Assembly (NCBI GenBank): GCA_902786565.1
Contig: CADACW010000004.1
Coordinates: forward strand, 43,650-107,649
DNA length: 64,000 nt
Reading direction: 5' to 3'
From: an uncultured Prevotellaceae bacterium
GTDB lineage: Bacteria; Bacteroidota; Bacteroidia; Bacteroidales; Bacteroidaceae
How positions within the stretch are numbered: position 1 is the stretch's first letter; every line of letters begins with the position of its first letter. Under the pieces are notes generated by a model. The model saw only the letters and a program-made list of their open reading frames with translations, made no database searches and had not been told where the DNA came from. Below, in pieces: positions 8,599 through 17,925 of this stretch. Position numbers and translations under genes: made by a program.

Positions 8599-9852
8599 AT
8601 GGACAAAAGACTACTGCTGACCCTGTTGATGACGGGTTTCGGACTGGCCGCAATGGCGCAATACGACGAAGTGATTGAGGTGAACGTGGAGAACGAGACG
8701 GTGCAGCGCTATATGGACGAGGTGACCTATCAGCTGGACGACGAGAGCCGCATCACCGACTACCACAAAGTCAGTTGGGAGCGGAAAGACCAGCCCAACC
8801 CCGCCGTGATTGCGGTGCCCGCCGTCCAGGCCGACACCATGACCATCACGGTATGGAACGACGACTGGACGACCACCAAGGGCATTGCCAAAGGCAGTAC
8901 AGAGGTAGAGGTCTACAACCTGGTGCCGCAGTGCAACTACTCCTATCAGGTGGTGGCCGACGAGACCGTGGTGGCCAGTGGCCAGATAAACACCACCGGA
9001 CGTGTGCGCATGATTGCGCTGCCCAGCATCAGCAATGTGCGCGACATGGGCGGATGGCCTACTGCCGACGGACGGACCATCAGGTACGGGAGAATCTACC
9101 GTGGGTCTGAGCTGAACGCGCTACACCCCATAGACTCTGCCGACATGGTCACCATGACCACCGACCTGGCCATCGGGGCTGAGATTGACATGCGGGCGTG
9201 GTACAACACCGACCCGGGCATTTCAGCCTTCGGATTCCTGGACGCCAGACATGCCGGCTCCGACAATGTGGCATCGTTTCTCTATACCAACGACAGCGGA
9301 CAAACGGCAGAGGCACTCTCGATGTATATGTGGCAACGACGGTGGAAGAACGAGTTCAACTTCATCGTGGAAAACCTGATGGCCGGCCGCAACATCTACC
9401 TACACTGCATTTGGGGCGCCAACCGCACGGGCTTTCTGGCCATGCTGCTCGAAGGTCTGATGGGCGTGAGCTACAGCGACATGGTGAAGGACTACGAGCT
9501 GACCACACTGGCCAACCGCCTGGAGCAGAAGCACAAGATAGACGGCGCCATAGCCCACATAGACAGTCTGCCGGGCAACACGCTGCAGGAAAAGTTCAAC
9601 CACTACTTCGTGAGCGTGCTGAAAGTGAACCAGAGCTACATCAACTATCTGTTCTCGGTGATGCTCGAAGGGTCTTCAAACGGCGGCAATCCCAGCACAG
9701 CCATAGACGACCGGCACCCTGTGGCCGACGTTCCACACTCCACATTCTACATTGACGGCCGCCGCACGCCACCTTCACCATTCAATGCCCACCGCCCCAC
9801 CCTATTGATTGAACGGCGAAGCGACGGGAGTGTGCGCAAAATCTTCAGATAA
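8599..9852 (+). CDS. Exported tyrosine/serine phosphatase-like protein (Y_phosphatase3 family)
   Basis: Predicted dual-specificity type phosphatase acting outside the cytoplasm. From the ATG at 8599 it has 417 residues with a signal peptide (MDKRLLLTLLMTGFGLAAMAQ). Residues about 25-125 look like a beta-sandwich domain. The phosphatase domain follows with SISNVRDMGGWPTADGRTIR, YRGSEL and the signature HCIWGANRTG, which contains the CX5R catalytic loop (Cys and Arg present), so the site looks intact. The Pro/Arg-rich tail after about residue 365 has no recognisable domain. It lies in a run of plus-strand genes (membrane protein, this gene, glycosyltransferase fusion, metY) with short gaps. The physiological substrate is unknown. 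Confidence 0.8.
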   Translation: MDKRLLLTLLMTGFGLAAMAQYDEVIEVNVENETVQRYMDEVTYQLDDESRITDYHKVSWERKDQPNPAVIAVPAVQADTMTITVWNDDWTTTKGIAKGSTEVEVYNLVPQCNYSYQVVADETVVASGQINTTGRVRMIALPSISNVRDMGGWPTADGRTIRYGRIYRGSELNALHPIDSADMVTMTTDLAIGAEIDMRAWYNTDPGISAFGFLDARHAGSDNVASFLYTNDSGQTAEALSMYMWQRRWKNEFNFIVENLMAGRNIYLHCIWGANRTGFLAMLLEGLMGVSYSDMVKDYELTTLANRLEQKHKIDGAIAHIDSLPGNTLQEKFNHYFVSVLKVNQSYINYLFSVMLEGSSNGGNPSTAIDDRHPVADVPHSTFYIDGRRTPPSPFNAHRPTLLIERRSDGSVRKIFR

Positions 9853-9870
9853 AACTACAACAATACACCT

Positions 9871-11733
9871 ATGCAGAAGAAAGTGAGCATCATCGTGCCG
9901 GCATACAATGAGGAAGCGTCGCTGCCGGCACTCTACAGCAGCCTGTGCACCACGCTGTCGGAGCTGGACCAGTACGACTTCGAGCTGCTCTTCGTCAACG
10001 ACGGCAGCCACGACGGCAGCCAGGCCATCCTGGAGCGACTGGCCGCCGAAGACCATCGAGTGGCCTATGTCGAACTGTCGCGCAACTTCGGCAAGGAGGC
10101 GGCCATGCTGGCCGGATTCGACTATGCCTCGGGCGACTGCGCCGTGATCATCGATGCCGACCTGCAGCATCCGCCAAAGGTCATTGCCGAAATGCTGGCG
10201 TGGTGGGAGCAGGGCTACGAGGATGTCTATGCCCGCCGCCGCACACGAGGCAAAGAGAGCTGGCTGCGCCGACGGCTCACCATGGCCTTCTATCACATCT
10301 TGGCACGCAGCAGCCGCTATGAGGTGCTACAGAACGTGGGCGACTTCCGACTGCTGGACCGCAAGTGCATCGACGCCCTGCGGCAGCTGCGCGAGACCGA
10401 GCGCTACACCAAGGGTCTCTACAGCTGGATAGGCTTCCGCAAGCGGGAGATATGCTTCGACCAGGAGGAGCGCCGCTACGGCCAGAGCCATTGGAGCCTG
10501 TGGCAGCTGGGCGGACTGGCTCTGGAGGGCATCGTCAGCTTCTCTACCGCCCCCCTTCGGCTGGCCACCATCGTGGGATTCATCACCGGCATCGGTGCCT
10601 TCGTCTATATGGTCTACACCTTTATAAAGGCCGTGCTCTATGGCGACCCCGTGGCGGGCTATCCCACACTGATTTGCGTGATGCTCTTCCTCGGCTCTGT
10701 GCAGCTCATCTGCCTCGGCATCCTCGGTGAATATCTGGGCCGCATCTTCAACGAGTCCAAACGCCGCCCCAACTACGTCCAGCGCTCAACATTCAATGTC
10801 CAGCGTCCAGCGTTTCTTTCACCGCTTTCTTTATTTTATTTTTTCGTTTTTTTATTTTTCAATTTTGCAAACGTTTCCCCTCTCTGCGCCCAGTCTACGT
10901 GGAACGCCCGCTACCAGCAATATATCGACCAGTATAAGGACTGCGCCATCGAGCAGATGATCAAGTGGAAAGTGCCCGCCTCCATCACCCTGGCACAGGG
11001 CTTGCTCGAAAGCGGGGCTGGCCAGAGCCGACTTGCCGCCAAGGGCAACAACCACTTCGGCATCAAGTGCCACGGCTGGCAGAAAGCCACCATCATGAGC
11101 GACGACGAGACCAAGAACGAGTGTTTCCGAGCCTACGACTCACCCTACGAGTCGTTTGAAGACCACTCCCGATTCCTGGCCACAGGTCAGCGCTACAAGA
11201 GCCTCTTCGCCCTGAAAATCACCGACTATCGCGGATGGGCCAAGGGGCTCAAGGCGGCAGGCTATGCCACCAATCCACAGTATGCCAACCGGCTCATAGA
11301 ACTCATACAGCTCTACAAACTCTACAATTATGACAAGGCCAAGAAGTATGACCATTTCCTCTACGACCATACCAAGAGTTCACAGCCGCTGCACCTGATA
11401 AAGACCTACAATAAGAACTACTATCTCATAGCCCGGCGCGGCGACACCTTCCGCTCCATAGGCAGCGAACTGGACATCAGCTACAAGAAGATTGCCAGTT
11501 ACAACGAGCGCAACCGCGACGACATCCTGAAGGAGGGCGAAATAGTGTGGCTGAAGAAGAAGCAGAAGAAGGCTGCACGCGAATACAAGGGCCGCAAACA
11601 CTACGTCAGGGCGGGAGAGTCGATGTACTCCATCGCACAGAAATACGGCATCCGCCTGAAGTCGCTCTACAAGATGAACCATCTTGACCCCGACTACACC
11701 ATACAAGTTGGAGACCAACTAAAACTCAGATAA
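9871..11733 (+). CDS. Fusion: GT2 polyprenyl-phosphate glycosyltransferase plus LysM glucosaminidase
   Basis: One uninterrupted 620-residue frame joins two normally separate proteins. Residues 1-230 are a DPM1/GtrB-type GT2 domain (SIIVPAYNEEASLP, VNDGSHDGS, IIDADLQHPP), followed by two membrane helices (about 231-255 and 267-292). Residues about 315-341 are strongly hydrophobic and end in Leu-Cys-Ala-Gln, like a signal peptide. Residues about 350-485 are a FlgJ-type N-acetylglucosaminidase (LAQGLLESGAGQSRLA with the catalytic Glu; GNNHFGIKCHGW), followed by two LysM peptidoglycan-binding motifs. No in-frame ATG, GTG or TTG occurs between the two modules, so the second half has no start of its own. 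With a third membrane helix, the hydrolase would face the periplasm. A recent fusion is likely; a sequencing error is the alternative. Confidence 0.85.
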   Translation: MQKKVSIIVPAYNEEASLPALYSSLCTTLSELDQYDFELLFVNDGSHDGSQAILERLAAEDHRVAYVELSRNFGKEAAMLAGFDYASGDCAVIIDADLQHPPKVIAEMLAWWEQGYEDVYARRRTRGKESWLRRRLTMAFYHILARSSRYEVLQNVGDFRLLDRKCIDALRQLRETERYTKGLYSWIGFRKREICFDQEERRYGQSHWSLWQLGGLALEGIVSFSTAPLRLATIVGFITGIGAFVYMVYTFIKAVLYGDPVAGYPTLICVMLFLGSVQLICLGILGEYLGRIFNESKRRPNYVQRSTFNVQRPAFLSPLSLFYFFVFLFFNFANVSPLCAQSTWNARYQQYIDQYKDCAIEQMIKWKVPASITLAQGLLESGAGQSRLAAKGNNHFGIKCHGWQKATIMSDDETKNECFRAYDSPYESFEDHSRFLATGQRYKSLFALKITDYRGWAKGLKAAGYATNPQYANRLIELIQLYKLYNYDKAKKYDHFLYDHTKSSQPLHLIKTYNKNYYLIARRGDTFRSIGSELDISYKKIASYNERNRDDILKEGEIVWLKKKQKKAAREYKGRKHYVRAGESMYSIAQKYGIRLKSLYKMNHLDPDYTIQVGDQLKLR

Positions 11734-11736
11734 ATT

Positions 11737-13080
11737 ATGAATTGTGAATCACTGAAACCGGCAACCCTCTGCGTTCAGGCTGGATGGAAGCCAAAAAATG
11801 GAGAGGCACGGGTGCTGCCCATCTATCAAAGCACCACTTTCAAGTATGACAACACCGAAGAAATGGCCGACCTCTTCGACCTGAAGAAGGAGGGCTATTT
11901 CTATACCCGTCTGCAAAACCCGACCAACGACGCCGTGGCCAGCAAGATTGCTGCCCTGGAGGGCGGTGTGGGCGCCGTGCTCACCAGCAGCGGACAGGCC
12001 GCCAACTTCTACGCCCTGTTCAACATCTGCAGCGCGGGCGACCATTTCGTCACCTCAAACGAAATCTACGGCGGCACCTACAATCTCTTTGGCGTCACGC
12101 TGAAGAAACTCGGCATCGAGTGCACCTTCGTCAGCCAGGAGGCCACCGAAGAGGAGATTGACGCCGCCTTCCGCCCCAACACCAAGGCACTCTTCGGAGA
12201 GACCATCTCAAACCCCGGCTGCCGAGTGCTCGACATTGAGAAATTCGCACGCATAGCCCACCGCCACAACGTGCCTCTCATCATCGACAACACCTTCCCC
12301 ACACCCATCAACTGCCGACCCTTTGAGTGGGGAGCCGACATCGTGACCCACAGCACTACTAAATATATGGACGGACACGCCACACAGGTGGGCGGCTGCG
12401 TGGTGGACAGCGGAAACTTCGACTGGGAAACCTGCACCCACAAGGGTGACCAGCCAATGGTGGACTTCCACAATCCAAGGCTCAATGCTCATCGATTCCC
12501 CGGACTGACCACCCCCGACGAGTCCTACCACGGACTGACCTATACAAAGGCTTTCGGCAAGATGGCCTACATCACCAAGCTCGTAGCCCAGATTATGCGC
12601 GACCTGGGCAGCATACCTTCGCCCACCAACTCCTTCCTGCTGAACCTCGGACTGGAGACGCTCCATCTGCGCATGCAGCGCCATTGTGCCAACGCCCAGC
12701 GCATTGCCGAATTTCTGCAGGCCGACGACCGCGTGGCATGGGTGCACTACAGCGGACTGCCCGGCGACGATGCCTATGAGCTGGCACAGAAATATCTGCC
12801 CAACGGCTCCTGCGGCGTCATTGCCTTCGGGCTGAAGGGCGACCGCCAGACCGCCGTCAAGTTCATGGATTCGCTCAAGCTGATTGCCATCGTCACCCAC
12901 GTGGCCGATGCCCGTACCTGCGTGCTCCATCCGGCCAGCCACACTCACCGCCAACTCACCGACGAGCAGTTGCGCGAGGCTGGCGTTGCCCCCGACCTGA
13001 TACGCCTCTCTGTGGGCATCGAGGATGTCGACGACCTGTTGGACGATATCAAACAGGCGCTTGAAAAGGTGAAAGGTTGA
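11737..13080 (+). CDS. metY: O-acetylhomoserine sulfhydrylase (aminocarboxypropyltransferase)
   Basis: PLP enzyme of the Cys/Met metabolism family that makes homocysteine from O-acetylhomoserine and sulfide, a step of methionine synthesis in the cytoplasm. At 447 residues it is slightly longer than a typical cystathionine gamma-synthase and fits MetY. Seen: QSTTFKYDN, YTRLQNPTNDAV, SSGQAANFYAL, IDNTFPTP, and the PLP-lysine motif THSTTKYMDGH. It starts 3 bp after the preceding fusion gene and probably shares its transcript. No SAM riboswitch can be present because there is no upstream gap. Its 3' end overlaps the convergent sulfatase-maturase gene by 32 bp. Confidence 0.93.
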   Translation: MNCESLKPATLCVQAGWKPKNGEARVLPIYQSTTFKYDNTEEMADLFDLKKEGYFYTRLQNPTNDAVASKIAALEGGVGAVLTSSGQAANFYALFNICSAGDHFVTSNEIYGGTYNLFGVTLKKLGIECTFVSQEATEEEIDAAFRPNTKALFGETISNPGCRVLDIEKFARIAHRHNVPLIIDNTFPTPINCRPFEWGADIVTHSTTKYMDGHATQVGGCVVDSGNFDWETCTHKGDQPMVDFHNPRLNAHRFPGLTTPDESYHGLTYTKAFGKMAYITKLVAQIMRDLGSIPSPTNSFLLNLGLETLHLRMQRHCANAQRIAEFLQADDRVAWVHYSGLPGDDAYELAQKYLPNGSCGVIAFGLKGDRQTAVKFMDSLKLIAIVTHVADARTCVLHPASHTHRQLTDEQLREAGVAPDLIRLSVGIEDVDDLLDDIKQALEKVKG

Positions 13081-14233
13081 GATTCTTCGCCATCTGGTTC
13101 ATTGTGGGTGCGGCGTGGCTGAAGAACTGGCGATAGCCTTCGCACAGATAGTTGAGGCCAGGCTCGCCGTAACGGTCGCTGACGAAGCGATTGCGCGGAC
13201 ACTCACCATGGCAGGCAAAACAAAAGACACACTCACGGCACTGTCGAGGCAGGGCCGTGAGTTTTTGTTGCCCGAACCGCCCCTGCTGCTCACTGTAGAG
13301 CATCTGCGTGAGTGTCTGCTGGTGGATGCTGCCCAGGCGGTACTCAGGAAATACGAAATGGTCACAGGCATAGACACTGCCGTCGCTTTCCATCACGGTA
13401 GCGCTGCCGCAGGTGGGCGATAGCGAGCAGAGGCCCGGCTCCGCTCCCACCCAGTTGGCCAGCGTGGCGTCGAAGATTTGCACAAACACGCGCCCTACGT
13501 CGTCGCACCGCAGCCATTCGTCGAAGAGCTGGCAGAGAAACCTACCCCACTGAGTGGGACTGACCGAGAAGCCGGCCACTCGGCCCGCTTCACCGGGGCT
13601 GACAATGCGGGCCCCGGCGTGCCGTTCCACCACGGGGGTGAACTGCAGAAACTGGCAGCCTGTCTCCTTGAAGAAATGATAGAACTCCAGCGGATGGTCG
13701 GCATTGAGGCTGTTCACCGTGGCCATGGCATTCCACTCCACGCCATGCTTCTGCAACAGCCGTATGCCCCTCATCACGTCCTCGTAAGACCCCTTCCCTG
13801 CCCTGTGCCTGTAGGCATCGTGCAGGGGTTGCGGCCCGTCGATGGAGATGCCCACGAGGAAATGGTTTTCGCTGAGAAACTCGCACCATTCGTCGGTAAG
13901 CAGTGTGCCGTTGGTCTGCAGGCAGTTGTCGATGTGGTGGCCACGGGCATAGTGCCGCTGCAACTCCAAAGCCCGCCGATAGAATGAGAGCGGGCGCAAC
14001 AACGGCTCGCCTCCGTGCCAGGTGAAGAGCACATCCCTTTGCGTCTGGGCCTCGATGTATTGGCGGGTGAACTCCTCCAGAAGTTCCTCGCCCAGCGTCT
14101 GCCTGCCTTTATTCCGATAGTAGCAGTAGTTGCAAGCCATGTTGCAAGTAGAACCCACCGGCTTGAGCATCACGTAAACGGGGTGGCCGAAGGGAGCCGC
14201 AACCAAACCTTTATAATCCGAACTTGTAGCCAA
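13049..14233 (-). CDS. Anaerobic sulfatase-maturating enzyme (radical SAM, SPASM)
   Basis: Radical SAM enzyme that oxidises a Cys or Ser of sulfatases to formylglycine. Seen: the radical SAM cluster motif CNMACNYCYY, the family lead-in VYVMLKPVGS, TWHGGEPLLRP, and the C-terminal auxiliary-cluster cysteines (CSLSPTCGSATVMESDGS, CDHF, then CRECVFCFACHGECPRN). All expected cysteines appear present, so it should be functional. The frame opens with TTG at 14233 inside the end of the upstream gene; another TTG at 14206 would start just after that gene's stop and is equally possible. No sulfatase gene lies in the window, so its substrate is encoded elsewhere. A related peptide-modifying SPASM enzyme is a less likely alternative. 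Confidence 0.88.
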   Translation of the reverse strand: MATSSDYKGLVAAPFGHPVYVMLKPVGSTCNMACNYCYYRNKGRQTLGEELLEEFTRQYIEAQTQRDVLFTWHGGEPLLRPLSFYRRALELQRHYARGHHIDNCLQTNGTLLTDEWCEFLSENHFLVGISIDGPQPLHDAYRHRAGKGSYEDVMRGIRLLQKHGVEWNAMATVNSLNADHPLEFYHFFKETGCQFLQFTPVVERHAGARIVSPGEAGRVAGFSVSPTQWGRFLCQLFDEWLRCDDVGRVFVQIFDATLANWVGAEPGLCSLSPTCGSATVMESDGSVYACDHFVFPEYRLGSIHQQTLTQMLYSEQQGRFGQQKLTALPRQCRECVFCFACHGECPRNRFVSDRYGEPGLNYLCEGYRQFFSHAAPTMNQMAKNLNLSPFQAPV

Positions 14234-14810
14234 GAGTCAATTGGATAACACTGTTTTTCGAGTCATCCCTATCAACCATTTTCGTAACGCCGATATTGTA
14301 GCGTCCGTCAATCACCACATGCTTGTATTCAAACGACAGGCCGACAGGAATGGAGAGGTCAAACGTATTGATGTCAATGTGCATGTCAGACAAACTACCG
14401 CTTACAGAGATGCCTTGGGTAGACACCTCATAGCTCGAGTTTACGTTTAAACCCGGTTGGAGGCCGAATTTCACAGCCAGTCCTTTTGCAAGGTAGACAT
14501 TCGCCAAGATAGGTATGTTGATGTAATCTGTCTTCGATGTCACAGTTGCTTGTGAACCTTGGTATGTCCCAGACTCCTTAGCCCCTTGCATTGAATATAT
14601 TAACCCGGTTGAAAGGCTGAAGTTTTTTGTCAAGTAGTGCTCCAATTCCAGTCCGGCAGCTATGCCGATGCGGGGGTCAGAATTGTCCGAATTGGTATAG
14701 TTGGCAATGTTCAAACCAATCTTAGGCTGAATGGTGAGCCCGGATTCCTGCTGTGCGGAAACGCAAATGGCAGACAGAAAAAGTGATGCAGCAATAATAG
14801 TCCTTTTCAT
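14211..14810 (-). CDS. Outer-membrane beta-barrel protein (porin-like, OMP_b-brl family)
   Basis: 199-residue exported protein with a clear signal peptide (MKRTIIAASLFLSAICVSAQ) followed by alternating hydrophobic/polar strands typical of eight-stranded barrels: GLTIQPKIGLNIANYTN, GIAAGLELEHYLTKNFSLSTGLIYSM, YINIPILANVYLAKGLAVKFGLQPGL, and a C-terminal strand IQLTLGYKFGL ending in a hydrophobic residue. The family is common in Bacteroidales, usually with unknown function. It has its own promoter (14851-14882), and its stop codon region overlaps the possible TTG start of the sulfatase-maturase gene. Confidence 0.85.
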   Translation of the reverse strand: MKRTIIAASLFLSAICVSAQQESGLTIQPKIGLNIANYTNSDNSDPRIGIAAGLELEHYLTKNFSLSTGLIYSMQGAKESGTYQGSQATVTSKTDYINIPILANVYLAKGLAVKFGLQPGLNVNSSYEVSTQGISVSGSLSDMHIDINTFDLSIPVGLSFEYKHVVIDGRYNIGVTKMVDRDDSKNSVIQLTLGYKFGL

Positions 14811-14850
14811 AGTTAAATGATGAAATGTTCATTTTGAATCGAATAGCGTG

Positions 14851-14882
14851 CAAAATTACAAAAAAGTTCTGGAAAAGACAAA
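14851..14882 (-). promoter_or_regulatory. Promoter of the beta-barrel protein gene
   Basis: On the minus strand TTTG (14879-14882), a 20-bp spacer, then TAATTTTG (14851-14858), matching the Bacteroidetes consensus. The ATG follows at 14810. Confidence 0.75.
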
Positions 14883-14924
14883 TAATACAGGAAAAAAGAA
14901 ACGCATCCTTGGTCAATTTAACGA

Positions 14925-15581
14925 TTACACGGACTTCTTAGACAGAATTTTCATGTATTGCTCGTAACTGATGTGGCGGCCGCCCATCGAGGCAAGGTGG
15001 GGCGTCTCAAACTGGCAGTCGATGAAGCTGCCACCAACTGCCGCCATTGCCTGAGCCAGCCAGATGAGGGCCAGTTTCGAGGCGCTGGGCACCAGCGAGA
15101 ACATGCTCTCGCCGAAGAAGGCATTGCGCTGGGTGACGCCATAAAGTCCGCCCACGAGCCGGTTGCCATCCCACACCTCCACGCTGGCGGCATAGCCTTT
15201 GCTGTACAGATTGGTGTAGGCCTTGATGATGTCGGGGCCCAGCCAGGCACCGTCTTGGCCGATGCGGTCCTGGGCCATGGAGCAGCATTGGATGACGCCC
15301 TCGAAATATTGGTTGAACGTCACCTTGTACCTTTTCTGGCGCATCAGTTGCTTCATGGAGTGGCTGATGTGGATTTCGTTGGGAAAGATGACGAAGCGGT
15401 CGAGCGGACAATACCAAGCCGGCTCTTTCCTGTCACGGAACGAGAACCAGGGGAAGAACCCGTTGCTGTAGGCCAGCAGCAGCCGCTTTTCCGACAGGTC
15501 GCCGCCAACGGCCACCAGCCCGTCAGGCTCACCCTGATAGGGGTCTGGAAACCACAATTTATCGTCTAAACGACAGACCAT
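14925..15581 (-). CDS. aat: Leucyl/phenylalanyl-tRNA-protein transferase
   Basis: Cytoplasmic enzyme that adds Leu or Phe from aminoacyl-tRNA to proteins with an N-terminal Arg or Lys, creating an N-degron. At 218 residues the length is normal. Family features seen: FPDPYQGEPDGLVAVGGDLS, LLLAYSNGFFPWFS, WYCPLDRFVIFP, YSKGYAASVEVWDGNRLVGGLYGV, GESMFSL and IDCQFETPHLASMGGRHI. It is the last gene of the run clpS-clpA-aat, the adaptor, unfoldase and tagging enzyme of the same degradation route. A 70-bp repeat-filled gap separates it from clpA. Confidence 0.96.
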   Translation of the reverse strand: MVCRLDDKLWFPDPYQGEPDGLVAVGGDLSEKRLLLAYSNGFFPWFSFRDRKEPAWYCPLDRFVIFPNEIHISHSMKQLMRQKRYKVTFNQYFEGVIQCCSMAQDRIGQDGAWLGPDIIKAYTNLYSKGYAASVEVWDGNRLVGGLYGVTQRNAFFGESMFSLVPSASKLALIWLAQAMAAVGGSFIDCQFETPHLASMGGRHISYEQYMKILSKKSV

Positions 15582-15586
15582 GTTTG

Positions 15587-15658
15587 AGTTAAGAATTTAG
15601 AGTTAAGAATTTAGAGTTAAGAATTTAGAGTTGTCGCTTCGCGATTTAGAGTTAAGAA
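15587..15658. repeat. Tandem AGTTAAGAATTTAG repeats with a TCGCTTCGCGA hairpin between clpA and aat
   Basis: At least three 14-bp copies of AGTTAAGAATTTAG (from about 15587), then a short GC palindrome near 15633, then another partial copy. It has the same architecture as the element at 2801-3068, and again lies between genes of one operon. Confidence 0.8.
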
Positions 15659-17916
15659 TTATGATGTTGCGTGAGTTTAGAGTTTTCTAATGCGATGGTG
15701 ATGTTTCCGCCATGCTTCAGACTGCCGAAGAGTATCTCGCGCATGAGCAGGGGCTTGAGCTGCTGGGCGATGACGCGGTCCATCTCTCTGGCTCCATACT
15801 CTGCGGTGAACCCTTCCTTCAGCAGATGGTCGAAGGCTTCGGGGGTGAGCGTCAGGCTGACCTCCTTGGCCTCCAGCTTGGCCTCCAGTTCGCGCAGTTT
15901 CTTGCGCAGGATGAGGGTGGCCATCTGCTTGTCCATATCGTGGAAGACGACGGCCCCCGACAGACGGTTCAGAAATTCGGGCTTGAAGGTCTTCTTGACC
16001 TGTTTCATCATAGCCTCGCCGCGGCTGACGGAGCTGTTGAAGCCGATGCTGCCCTGCGATGCAAACTGTGCACCGGCATTTGAGGTCATGATGAGTATGA
16101 CGTTGCGGAAGTCGGCCTTGCGCCCCTTGTTGTCGGTCAGCCGGGCATAGTCCATCACCTGCAGCAGGATGTTGTAGATGTCCTGGTGGGCCTTCTCTAT
16201 CTCGTCGAGCAGCAGCACGCAGTTGGGTGTCTTGCGGATGGCGTCGGTCAGCAGTCCGCCGTCTTCATAGCCCACATAGCCTGCCGGCGAGCCGATGAGT
16301 TTGGCCACGGCGTGCTTCTCGGTATATTCGCTCATGTCGAAGCGTATCAGGTCGATGCCCAGCTCCTTGGCCAGCACGCGGGCCACCTCGGTCTTTCCCA
16401 CGCCGGTGGGGCCTACGAAGAGCAGCGAGGCCAGGGGCTTGTTGTCGTCCAGCAGTCCGGCCCTCGACATCTGTACGGCCTCCACCACCTGAGTGATGGC
16501 CTCGTCCTGCCCGTAGATTTGCGCCAGCATCCTTGTGGGCAGTGTCTCCAGTTGCTGATAGTCGTCGGCCTGTGCCACAGCCATGGCATCCACCTTGCAG
16601 GTCTTCGCCAGCACGTCGGCAATGTCGGCAGCCTCCACCACCTTGCCTTTTTCAGTAGCGGGGGCTATCTCTGCAGCGGCTCCCGCCTCGTCTATCAGGT
16701 CGATGGCCTTGTCGGGCAGAAACCGGTCGTTGACGTGCTTGGCGCTGGCCTCTACGGCAAAGGTGATGGCCTCGTCGGTATAGGTCACTCCGTGGAACTC
16801 CTCGTATCTGGGCTTCAGCTGGTTGAGTATGTGCTTGGCCTCGTCTGTGCTGGGCTCGCCGATGTCTATCTGCTGGAAGCGGCGGACGATGCCCTTCGAG
16901 CGGGCCAGATGGCGGTTGTACTCCTCGTAGGTGGTTGAGCCTATGAAGCGTATGTTGCCGCCTTCCAAATAGGGCTTTAGCATGTTCGATGCGTCGAGTG
17001 CACTCTCGCTTGTGGCCCCTGCGCCTACCAGCGTGTGAATCTCGTCGATGTAGACAATGTTGCCCTTGCTCTCGTGCTGTATGCCGTCCATAATCAGCTT
17101 GATGCGGTTCTCGAAGTCGCCCCTGTACTGTGTGCCAGCCAGCAGGGTGCCCAGGTCGAGTTGGTAGATGTGTGTGCCCTTCAGCTTCTCGGGCACGCGC
17201 CCCTCCTCAATCATCCTTGCCAGCCCCCAGACCAGGGCCGTCTTGCCCACGCCAGGCTCGCCCACGTGCAGCGGGTTGTTCTTGTCGCGGCGGCAGAGCA
17301 CCTGAATGGTGCGCTGCAGTTCCCTTTCCCGTCCGATGAGCGGGTTTTGCTGCTGGTAGTGGTCGTTCATGCAGGTCACCAGCCGCTGCCAGGCTTCGGG
17401 TTTGCCCTCTTGCGCCTCTTCGGCCGATTCTGCCTGATGGTCGTTGGTAGTGTCTGCATACTCGCCAAAATGGTCTTCAAACTCGTAGAAACTGATGAGT
17501 TGGCTCAGGAAATTGTTCTCCTGACCAGCCAGCACATCCCTCAGCATATAGCAGGCCCACGACTCCTCCAGCTGGAAGATGCCCTTCACCAGATGGGGTA
17601 TGTCCAGCGCCTTGGCAGAGCTGCTCAACACCTTCCGGTGGGCTGATTCCACCACCAGCTCCAACTGGGCCGACATCTCAGGCTCATAGTCCTCCTCCCC
17701 CGGCAGGGTGGGCATTTCGGTCATTTTCAAATAGAGGCGGTCGGCCAGCTCGTCAGGCCTGTAGTAAGTGTCGAGCACCTGCTCAAAAATATCCTCATCG
17801 AGCAGAGCCAACAGCAGATGCTCGGGTGTGACGAACTCGTGTCTTTCTTCCTTGCAACATTCCACGGCGCTGCACAGCACCCTGGATGCACGTTCTGTTT
17901 GTTTTATTTCGGGCAT
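15652..17916 (-). CDS. clpA: ATP-dependent Clp protease ATP-binding subunit ClpA
   Basis: Hexameric AAA+ unfoldase that feeds substrates to ClpP. 754 residues, close to the E. coli ClpA length. Seen: two N-terminal Clp repeats (residues about 1-145), the first AAA module with Walker [10 protein letters not shown] and Walker [14 protein letters not shown], the second AAA module with [19 protein letters not shown] and [10 protein letters not shown], and a ClpB-type C-terminal domain. The tripeptide Ile-Gly-Phe in QGSIGFNSS is at the place of the ClpP-docking loop, so a protease partner (encoded elsewhere) is expected. It lies 9 bp downstream of clpS, its adaptor. Confidence 0.96.
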   Translation of the reverse strand: MPEIKQTERASRVLCSAVECCKEERHEFVTPEHLLLALLDEDIFEQVLDTYYRPDELADRLYLKMTEMPTLPGEEDYEPEMSAQLELVVESAHRKVLSSSAKALDIPHLVKGIFQLEESWACYMLRDVLAGQENNFLSQLISFYEFEDHFGEYADTTNDHQAESAEEAQEGKPEAWQRLVTCMNDHYQQQNPLIGRERELQRTIQVLCRRDKNNPLHVGEPGVGKTALVWGLARMIEEGRVPEKLKGTHIYQLDLGTLLAGTQYRGDFENRIKLIMDGIQHESKGNIVYIDEIHTLVGAGATSESALDASNMLKPYLEGGNIRFIGSTTYEEYNRHLARSKGIVRRFQQIDIGEPSTDEAKHILNQLKPRYEEFHGVTYTDEAITFAVEASAKHVNDRFLPDKAIDLIDEAGAAAEIAPATEKGKVVEAADIADVLAKTCKVDAMAVAQADDYQQLETLPTRMLAQIYGQDEAITQVVEAVQMSRAGLLDDNKPLASLLFVGPTGVGKTEVARVLAKELGIDLIRFDMSEYTEKHAVAKLIGSPAGYVGYEDGGLLTDAIRKTPNCVLLLDEIEKAHQDIYNILLQVMDYARLTDNKGRKADFRNVILIMTSNAGAQFASQGSIGFNSSVSRGEAMMKQVKKTFKPEFLNRLSGAVVFHDMDKQMATLILRKKLRELEAKLEAKEVSLTLTPEAFDHLLKEGFTAEYGAREMDRVIAQQLKPLLMREILFGSLKHGGNITIALENSKLTQHHNS

Positions 17917-17925
17917 AGCGTTATT

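Noticed and set aside
10727-10960. Small frame across the joint of the fusion gene, with an ATG at 10796 in the same frame, as a start for a separate hydrolase
   Set aside because: This frame is different from the glucosaminidase frame and stops soon after, so it cannot encode the hydrolase without a frameshift.
11700-11760. SAM riboswitch before metY
   Set aside because: Only 3 bp separate metY from the previous gene, so no room for one.
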